A DNA stretch of 5,815 bases from Bacteroidetes bacterium GWA2_30_7 (GTDB lineage: Bacteria > Bacteroidota > Bacteroidia > Bacteroidales > GWF2-33-38): positions 1 to 5,815 of the forward strand of contig MENC01000145.1 in NCBI GenBank assembly GCA_001768155.1. Reading direction: 5' to 3'. Each line of letters starts with the position of its first letter. The first letter of the stretch is position 1. Of the stretch, positions 1 through 4,280 are shown one piece after another. The position numbers and the translations under genes were made by a program. The notes under the pieces were generated by a model. That model saw only the letters and a program-made list of their open reading frames with translations, ran no database searches and had not been told where the DNA came from.

Positions 1-574
1 AGCACATCATTTTTATAACGAAATAAAAATAAAAAAACAATATGATGTGTTACAGAAAATAGGAAAAGACCCAGATAAAGAAGCCGGTATTTACTTTTTA
101 CGAACTTCCTTGAATGAACAAGACGAACACACACTTTGGGCTATATATAACATAATCAGAGAAATAGAATACACTTTTCGAGTCTTAAAAACAGATTTCG
201 ATTTACGACCAATTTATCACAAAACAGACGATGCTTCAATGGCACATCTTCATTTAGGAATACTTGCATATTGGATTGTAAACACCATTAGATATCAGCT
301 AAAACAGAAAGATTTTAATTCAGACTGGAGAGAAATTACCCGGATTATGAATACGCAAAAGTGCATTACTACAAGCATTGTAAATATCAACGAACAAACA
401 ATATCTGTACGAAAATGCTCAGAACCAAATCAGAAAGTAAAACAAATATATGATTTACTGAATTATAAATATGTACCATTCATCAGAAAAAAATCCGTAG
501 TGCTACCTGTAGAAATTTTTAAAAAAATTAATCCTTATTATCAAAAGATTACGGATGAATAACTGCAATGTAGG
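1..574 (+). mobile_element. Right-hand part of an IS1634/IS4-type insertion sequence
   Basis: The segment holds the 3' part of a DDE transposase gene and a short non-coding tail; the left end lies outside the window. The right boundary is inferred, not observed. The transposase stops at 560-562, and sequence resembling an unrelated T9SS sorting domain is recognisable from about 575-581 onward, so the IS end must fall between them. The 12 bases at 563-574 (CTGCAATGTAGG) are the best candidate for the outer part of the right terminal inverted repeat. The matching left repeat and the target-site duplication cannot be checked here. Confidence 0.6.
2..562 (+). CDS. IS1634/IS4-family transposase, C-terminal part (5' end outside window)
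   Basis: This is the C-terminal 186 residues of a cut-and-paste DDE transposase, which would excise and reinsert its element. The frame is open from the left edge, so the GTG at 47 is not a real start; upstream codons (AHHFYNEIKIKK...) continue the family-like sequence. The segment IREIEYTFRVLKTD (codons around 149-196) carries the glutamate of the catalytic triad (GAA 167-169) in the E-(6)-K spacing of the IS4-group YREK signature. It is followed by family-typical stretches DLRPIYH, HLHLGILAYWIVNTIRYQLK, REITRIMNTQK, ISVRKCSEP and FIRKKSVV. The first two catalytic aspartates would lie upstream, outside the window. No frameshift or internal stop is visible, so the copy may be intact. Full-length relatives are roughly 450-560 residues. 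The family assignment is from recalled motif resemblance; IS1634 is favoured over other IS4 subgroups. Confidence 0.85.
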   Translation, partial: AHHFYNEIKIKKQYDVLQKIGKDPDKEAGIYFLRTSLNEQDEHTLWAIYNIIREIEYTFRVLKTDFDLRPIYHKTDDASMAHLHLGILAYWIVNTIRYQLKQKDFNSDWREITRIMNTQKCITTSIVNINEQTISVRKCSEPNQKVKQIYDLLNYKYVPFIRKKSVVLPVEIFKKINPYYQKITDE

Positions 575-673
575 TTAATTGATAATTTACAATTACAGGC
601 AGGTACTTATTTTTATCAGTTGCAAACAGGTAAAGGAGCGGTTGGAACTAAGAAAATGGTTATTGTTAAATAA
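575..673 (+). pseudogene. 3' remnant of a gene ending in a T9SS C-terminal sorting domain
   Basis: Read in frame from 575 to the TAA at 671-673, this encodes a 32-residue tail: a DNLQLQ segment, then AGTYFYQL, then QTGKGAV and the ending GTKKMVIVK. This is the usual close of the Por-type sorting domain, in which an (A/S)G-x-Y strand is followed by a turn and a final K-(M/L)-V-(I/V)-x-(K/R) strand. Such domains direct secreted and surface proteins through the type IX secretion system of Bacteroidota. There is no start codon, signal peptide or passenger domain, because the transposase stop and IS end lie immediately upstream. The fragment happens to be in the same frame as the transposase but is separated from it by the TAA at 560-562. 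It is best read as the tail of a gene split by the IS, with the rest perhaps left of the window. The passenger cannot be identified. Confidence 0.75.
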
Positions 674-790
674 TATAGTAAATAATGAGGAAGTTATTGA
701 AGGGGGGAAGTTTGTGAAGGAGTAAGTCTAAATGCTTATGAGTTGGTTAGTTTCCAATAACAACGTTGTGAAATTTTATATTTTTATAGT
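674..790. other. Non-coding spacer between the sorting-domain remnant and mobA
   Basis: I see no convincing gene here. A purine-rich stretch around 690-725 can be read as a ten-codon frame from an ATG near 684, but nothing supports it as coding. A 10-bp perfect palindrome, ACAACGTTGT, lies at 760-769; it is short and may be chance. The two flanking genes converge on this interval, so it would be expected to hold only 3' untranslated sequence. Confidence 0.4.
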
Positions 791-791
791 T

Positions 792-829
792 CTCTCAGTT
801 TATAAATCACTAATGGTTTTTTCTGAGAG
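792..829. terminator. Possible bidirectional terminator hairpin at the mobA 3' end
   Basis: A perfect 7-bp inverted repeat, CTCTCAG at 792-798 and CTGAGAG at 823-829, encloses a 24-base loop that contains the mobA stop codon (complement of 810-812). Its place between convergent transcription units fits a terminator. The long loop and the lack of a clean T-run on either side make this weak; on the minus strand the following sequence is only A/T-rich. Confidence 0.35.
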
Positions 830-1451
830 TTCTTTGCAAAACAATTTTATTCTTATTTTGAGTGAAATAAGCAAATTCCTCAGGTGTATTCACATTTACA
901 AATGCTTTTAAATTATCGGCAGAGTCTTCAAAATCAAGATATTTAGCGTTTACTTTACTGAAAAAATCTCTTGTTGCATAGTGCTTAGTATTTTTTATAA
1001 AATCATTTAATTCTGACAAAATACTTGTTTTGTAAATTGCATTTAACGGCTCAATATTGTTTTTTATTCTAGGAATAAGTATATCTGATTTATTTTCAAG
1101 ATATTGTGTAACTATTTTTTTAATAATTTCCTCATTCAAAAAAGGCATATCAACCGCAGTAACAAAAATTGCTTCCTTATTTTGAGTATTGGTTAATGCA
1201 GAATGAATTCCGCCAAGAGGACCAATGTTTTTAATTATATCGCTAAATTTCAAGCAATTATCATCAGGAAATATTTCCGGATTATTGGTTATTAAAATTA
1301 CAGATTCAAATATTTTTTCAAGTTTTTCTTTTGTAATTTGATATAACGTTTTTCCATTAATTTCGAGCAATGCTTTAGGTGTTCCATTATATCTGGAATT
1401 GTTGCCTCCGGCTAATATAACTGATGTTATGCTGTTTTGTTTTAAAAACAT
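810..1451 (-). CDS. mobA: MobA-like molybdenum cofactor guanylyltransferase
   Basis: The 213-residue protein belongs to the NTP-transferase-3 family. MobA joins GMP from GTP to Mo-molybdopterin in the cytoplasm, giving the bis-MGD cofactor of enzymes such as formate dehydrogenase and DMSO/nitrate reductases. The nucleotide-binding loop is at residues 12-29 (ILAGGNNSR..., then GTPKALL), with the family's conserved lysine at Lys26. GPLGGIHSAL (77-86) matches the GPL-GG motif, and AVDMPFL (99-105) carries the metal-binding aspartate Asp101 in the D-x-P-F context. EPLNAIY (134-140) and NVNTPEEF (186-193) match later family motifs. One deviation is Asn22 at a position often glycine (R-M-G-G). The C-terminal ~20 residues after NTPEEF are basic and not distinctive. 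The ATG at 1449-1451 sits eleven codons before the loop, as expected. It is divergent from fhs. Related nucleotidyltransferases (MocA, CTP-type) are an alternative, but the GPLGG and DMPF motifs favour MobA. No other cofactor genes are in the window. Confidence 0.85.
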   Translation of the reverse strand: MFLKQNSITSVILAGGNNSRYNGTPKALLEINGKTLYQITKEKLEKIFESVILITNNPEIFPDDNCLKFSDIIKNIGPLGGIHSALTNTQNKEAIFVTAVDMPFLNEEIIKKIVTQYLENKSDILIPRIKNNIEPLNAIYKTSILSELNDFIKNTKHYATRDFFSKVNAKYLDFEDSADNLKAFVNVNTPEEFAYFTQNKNKIVLQRTLRKNH

Positions 1452-1601
1452 TTGGATAGCTCAATACGATAATTAAATAATAGAATAAAATTAATTAATT
1501 AATTTCAACAAAAATACAATTTCCATTTAAAACACTATAAAATATAATCTGTCGATGTATTAAATTTATATATTTACCAAATAAACTTACAACTCTAGTA
1601 T
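1452..1601. promoter_or_regulatory. Divergent intergenic region expected to hold the mobA and fhs promoters
   Basis: These 150 bases separate the start codons of two divergently transcribed genes, so both promoters should lie here. The sequence is very A/T-rich. A partial match to the Bacteroidota -7 element (TAnnTTTG) occurs on the plus strand as TATATTTA at 1569-1576, about 26 bases before the fhs ATG, but no TTTG -33 element is seen at the right distance. A repeated AATT tract at 1489-1504 is palindromic. Neither start has a Shine-Dalgarno sequence, which is normal in this phylum. Confidence 0.4.
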
Positions 1602-3272
1602 ATGAAGTCTGATATAGAAATCGCTCAAGCAGCCACATTAAAGCCAATTAGAGTGATAGCTGCTAAACTTGGAATTAAAGAAGATGATTTAGAATTATAC
1701 GGAAAATATAAAGCCAAAATCCCTCTAAATCTGATTGATGAAAATAAAATTAAAAATAGTAAATTAATTTTGGTTACTGCCATGACCCCAACTCCAGCCG
1801 GTGAAGGAAAAACAACAGTTTCGATAGGATTAACAGAAGGCTTAAACAAAATTGGAAAAAAAACTACTGTGGTTTTACGTGAACCATCGTTGGGACCAGT
1901 TTTTGGAATTAAAGGTGGAGCTGCCGGAGGAGGTAATTCTCAAGTAGTTCCGATGGAAGATATTAACTTGCATTTTACAGGCGATTTTTCGGCAGTTGAA
2001 AAAGCTAATAATCTGTTGTCTGCACTTATTGATAACAATATTCAAAACAAGGAGCATAGTCTGAACATTGACCCACGTACAATTATGTGGAAAAGAGTTA
2101 TGGACTTAAACGACCGTTCGTTACGTAAAATTGTAATTGGACTTGGCGGTACCGGCGATGGAGTTCCTCGCGAAACAGGTTTCAATATTACTGCTGCATC
2201 AGAAATCATGGCAATTCTTTGTATGTCGAACAATATTAAAGAGTTGAAAGAAAGACTTGGAAATATTTTTGTAGGTTTTACTTACGATAAAAAGCCGATT
2301 TTTGCTCACCATTTTAAAGCTCAGGGTGCAATGGCAATTTTATTAAAAGACGCTATTAAGCCAAATCTTGTTCAGACACTTGAAGGCAATCCTGCAATTA
2401 TTCATGCAGGTCCATTTGCGAATATTGCTCAGGGAACCAACACAATAGTAGGTACTAAAATGGGATTATCGCTTTCAGATTATGTTGTTACAGAAGCCGG
2501 ATTTGGTGCAGACCTTGGTGCAGAAAAATTTATTGACATTAAATGCGGTTACAGCGGATTAAATGTTAGTGCTGTTGTATTAGTTGTAACAATCAGAGCA
2601 TTACGTTATCATGGAGGTTCTAAAACCGAAGATTTTAACAAACCTAACCTTGAAAGAGTTATTAAAGGGTTAGAAAACGTCGAAAAACATATTGAAAATA
2701 TTAAAAAATTTGGAATAACACCGGTTTTAGCTATTAATATGAGAACTGGTGATAGTGCAGAAGAAATAAAAGCAGTTAAAGAACTCAGTGCAAAATACAA
2801 TGTAAAAGCTATTGAATCAAACGGATGGACTTTAGGAGGAGATGGAACAAAAGATTTGGCACTTGCTGTTGTTGAAAGTATTGAATTGAATCAAAACAAG
2901 ATGAAGCCTCTTTATGATTGGAATTTGCCTGTTAAAACCAAAATTGAAACAATTGCAAAAGAGATTTATGGTGCCGATTCTGTTGAATATTCAATTAAAG
3001 CCGAAAGTGATTTGAAATTAATTCAAAAACTAGGTCTTGAACATCTGCCAATTTGTATGGCAAAAACCCAAAAATCTTTATCCGACAACGAAAAGCTAAT
3101 TGGACGACCTAAAAACTTTATAGTTTCGATTCGTGAGTTTGAAATAGCCGCCGGAGCAGGATTTATTATACCAATTCTTGGAGCTATGATGCGTATGCCT
3201 GGGCTTCCATCAATTCCTGCATCTGAAGGAATGGACATTGATGATAATGGCGTAATTTGCGGACTGTCTTAG
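1602..3272 (+). CDS. fhs: Formate-tetrahydrofolate ligase (10-formyl-THF synthetase)
   Basis: This 556-residue cytoplasmic enzyme condenses formate with tetrahydrofolate using ATP, giving 10-formyl-THF for purine synthesis, formyl-Met-tRNA and one-carbon exchange. The length matches the usual ~555 residues of the bacterial monofunctional enzyme. The ATP-binding P-loop is at residues 62-72 (TPTPAGEGKTT). The first FTHFS signature is at 102-112 (GIKGGAAGGGN), followed by QVVPMEDINLHFTGD. EGNPAIIHAGPFANIAQG (261-278) and TEAGFGADLGAEKF (297-310) are hallmark segments. The second signature is at 328-339 (VVTIRALRYHGG). The C-terminus ends with the characteristic MPGLPSIPASEGMDID and GLS. Residue 112 is Asn (AAT, 1935-1937) where the signature normally has Tyr; the rest is canonical. 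The ATG at 1602 gives the normal N-terminus (IAQAATLKPI). It is likely transcribed alone: the upstream neighbour is divergent and the downstream one convergent, with a hairpin 26 bp past the stop. Confidence 0.97.
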   Translation: MKSDIEIAQAATLKPIRVIAAKLGIKEDDLELYGKYKAKIPLNLIDENKIKNSKLILVTAMTPTPAGEGKTTVSIGLTEGLNKIGKKTTVVLREPSLGPVFGIKGGAAGGGNSQVVPMEDINLHFTGDFSAVEKANNLLSALIDNNIQNKEHSLNIDPRTIMWKRVMDLNDRSLRKIVIGLGGTGDGVPRETGFNITAASEIMAILCMSNNIKELKERLGNIFVGFTYDKKPIFAHHFKAQGAMAILLKDAIKPNLVQTLEGNPAIIHAGPFANIAQGTNTIVGTKMGLSLSDYVVTEAGFGADLGAEKFIDIKCGYSGLNVSAVVLVVTIRALRYHGGSKTEDFNKPNLERVIKGLENVEKHIENIKKFGITPVLAINMRTGDSAEEIKAVKELSAKYNVKAIESNGWTLGGDGTKDLALAVVESIELNQNKMKPLYDWNLPVKTKIETIAKEIYGADSVEYSIKAESDLKLIQKLGLEHLPICMAKTQKSLSDNEKLIGRPKNFIVSIREFEIAAGAGFIIPILGAMMRMPGLPSIPASEGMDIDDNGVICGLS

Positions 3273-3297
3273 AGAAAAAATTAATGTAGTTATTTTA

Positions 3298-3329
3298 GAA
3301 AGCCTGAATCTTTATCAATTTAGGCTTTC
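3298..3329. terminator. Bidirectional terminator hairpin between fhs and the zinc-ribbon gene
   Basis: GAAAGCCT at 3298-3305 pairs perfectly with AGGCTTTC at 3322-3329. The stem extends inward by one G-T wobble pair and three A-T pairs, giving about 12 bp closed by an 8-base loop (3310-3317). It begins 26 bp after the fhs stop and includes the zinc-ribbon gene's stop codon (complement of 3320-3322). Read on the minus strand it is followed by CTAAAATAAC, a partly T-poor tail; on the plus strand the tail is not T-rich. Position and stem strength support termination for the convergent genes. Confidence 0.65.
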
Positions 3330-3577
3330 CATCTCTCAAGACTTGGCAAAATGTTTTCAGCCATTTCTCTGGCTTTAAGCTCAGATATTCCAAGCTTTTC
3401 GACAGCAATTTTGATGTTTTTTTCGATTTTTTCATGGAGATTAATTCCTTCATCATGAAACTTACCTTTTGTAAAGCAAAAGCTGCAAAACTTCTCACTT
3501 TTGCTATTATCCATATTTGTTCCGCCTTTATTTGGGTCTTTATCCAGAGGCATACCGCAACTTTGACAAATTTTCAT
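3320..3577 (-). CDS. Small zinc-ribbon protein (putative zinc ribbon domain family)
   Basis: The 85-residue protein has an N-terminal zinc ribbon with two CxxC knuckles: Cys4-Gln-Ser-Cys7 followed by GMPL, and Cys31-Ser-Phe-Cys34 followed by FTKGKF. The signature CQSCGMPL...GGT...SKSEKFCSFC matches the family known as 'putative zinc ribbon domain' (recalled as Pfam zf_ribbon, PF12674). The four cysteines would bind one Zn ion. Residues from about 48 onward (LHEKIEKNIKIAVEKLGISE...) look helical and are usual for the family. There is no signal peptide or membrane segment, so it is probably cytoplasmic. The family's molecular role is not established. It lies 31 bp downstream of the DUF1801 gene on the same strand, so the two are probably cotranscribed. 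The start codon is preceded by an A-rich leader without a Shine-Dalgarno sequence. Confidence 0.85.
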   Translation of the reverse strand: MKICQSCGMPLDKDPNKGGTNMDNSKSEKFCSFCFTKGKFHDEGINLHEKIEKNIKIAVEKLGISELKAREMAENILPSLERWKA

Positions 3578-3608
3578 TTTTTTTAAATTTTATATTATTA
3601 ATTCAAAT

Positions 3609-4001
3609 TTATTTATACGATTTGTGCAATTTTTTAGCTTTTTTAATTGCTACGTTATCCAAATTTTCTTTTATTCTAAACTTTACAATTTTAGTTATCA
3701 AATCAAGTGGAAGTGGCTTGTTTAATGGAAATTGAACAGTTCCTTTAGACGTTTTATATGATGAAAGTTCATTTTTAAATGCTACAATTCCCGATGATGT
3801 GGGATAAAAACCAATATGATTTTTATAAGCGGCATAGTAAACCAGAATACCATGAAATTTAAGTGCAGGCATATTATAGCTTATAACTTCTTCTGCTTCT
3901 GGTGCAGACTCCTTAATAGTTGTTCGTAATTGTTCCAAAAGTATTTGTATTTCTTTTGGAAAATCTAATAAATATTGGTTTATATCAGTTATTTTTTTCA
4001 T
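3609..4001 (-). CDS. DUF1801 / YdhG-like protein (putative iron-chaperone fold)
   Basis: The 130-residue protein matches the DUF1801 (YdhG-like) family along its length. It starts with a DINQYLLDFP motif (6-15). The central block is ESAPEAEEVISYNMPALKFHG (31-51), followed by LVYYAAYKNHIGFYP (53-67), then GIVAFKNELSSYKTSKGTVQFPL (71-93), and KPLPLDLITKIVKFRIKE (95-112). The tail is lysine-rich (residues 116-130). Bacillus subtilis YdhG (Fra) has been described as a frataxin-like iron chaperone, and members are often labelled so automatically, but that role cannot be read from this sequence and is not proven for the whole family. No signal peptide is present, so it is likely cytoplasmic. The ATG at 3999-4001 is the first Met after an in-frame stop upstream. 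It is first in a probable two-gene operon with the zinc-ribbon gene. Confidence 0.88.
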   Translation of the reverse strand: MKKITDINQYLLDFPKEIQILLEQLRTTIKESAPEAEEVISYNMPALKFHGILVYYAAYKNHIGFYPTSSGIVAFKNELSSYKTSKGTVQFPLNKPLPLDLITKIVKFRIKENLDNVAIKKAKKLHKSYK

Positions 4002-4280
4002 AATGCCATTCTGTTTTGCAAGTTTTATTGGCTAAATCAATTTGATATTTTAATATTCAACAATCGTAATTTGTAATTAGTGCCACTAAAAAAACTACTT
4101 ATTTTTAGAAATAACAAATTTCAATCTTCAAATCTCAAATAAATCTCAAAAAACAAATACCTAATATCCAAACGGTTTTGAAAATTGAGATTTTAAAATT
4201 GTGATTTATTTGAGTTTTGTTTTTTGTTTTTTGAGTTTTCATAGAAACACAAATTAACTAAAAAACAAATCAATAGGTTA
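4002..4280. other. Repeat-rich, A/T-rich spacer downstream of asnB
   Basis: These 279 bases carry no supportable gene. They lie downstream of asnB and upstream of the DUF1801 gene, both on the minus strand, so they should contain the asnB 3' region and the promoter of the DUF1801/zinc-ribbon pair. I could not identify a convincing TTTG/TAnnTTTG promoter. A weak A/T hairpin, CTAAAAA 4086-4092 with TTTTTAG 4102-4108, lies near the DUF1801 side. The middle is taken up by the inverted-repeat cluster listed separately. Confidence 0.5.
4129..4235. repeat. Cluster of overlapping imperfect inverted repeats
   Basis: Several perfect complementary pairs are nested here. CTCAAATAAATC (4134-4145) pairs with 4203-4214 over 12 bp. 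CTCAAAAAACAAA (4145-4157) pairs with 4223-4235 over 13 bp. AAATCTCAA (4130-4138) pairs with 4185-4193 over 9 bp. The arms are built from variants of a CTCAAA/TTTGAG word, so the pairings compete rather than form one clean stem. The whole block could fold into a long imperfect hairpin of about 100 bases. It resembles the low-complexity palindromic intergenic repeats common in Bacteroidota genomes, but repetition elsewhere in this genome cannot be tested from the window. Confidence 0.6.

Noticed and set aside
47..49. GTG as the transposase start
   Set aside because: The frame is open to the left edge and the upstream codons continue transposase-like sequence, so this is an internal Val codon of a gene cut by the window.
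684..716. Short frame starting MRKLLKGGSL after the sorting-domain remnant
   Set aside because: Only ten codons, no family match, and it sits between convergent transcription units.
1489..1504. AATT tandem tract as an operator between mobA and fhs
   Set aside because: Repeated AATT is automatically palindromic and is expected by chance in such A/T-rich spacer DNA. No second copy or known operator match was seen.
1625..3238. Several minus-strand open frames of 60-74 codons inside fhs
   Set aside because: They lie antisense to a full-length, strongly conserved enzyme gene and show no recognisable protein features. They are frame shadows.
3295..3735. Open frames overlapping the zinc-ribbon and DUF1801 genes (minus strand 3295-3498 and plus strand 3517-3735)
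   Set aside because: Both overlap genes with clear family motifs in other frames, and their translations are low-complexity or hydrophobic without any family resemblance.
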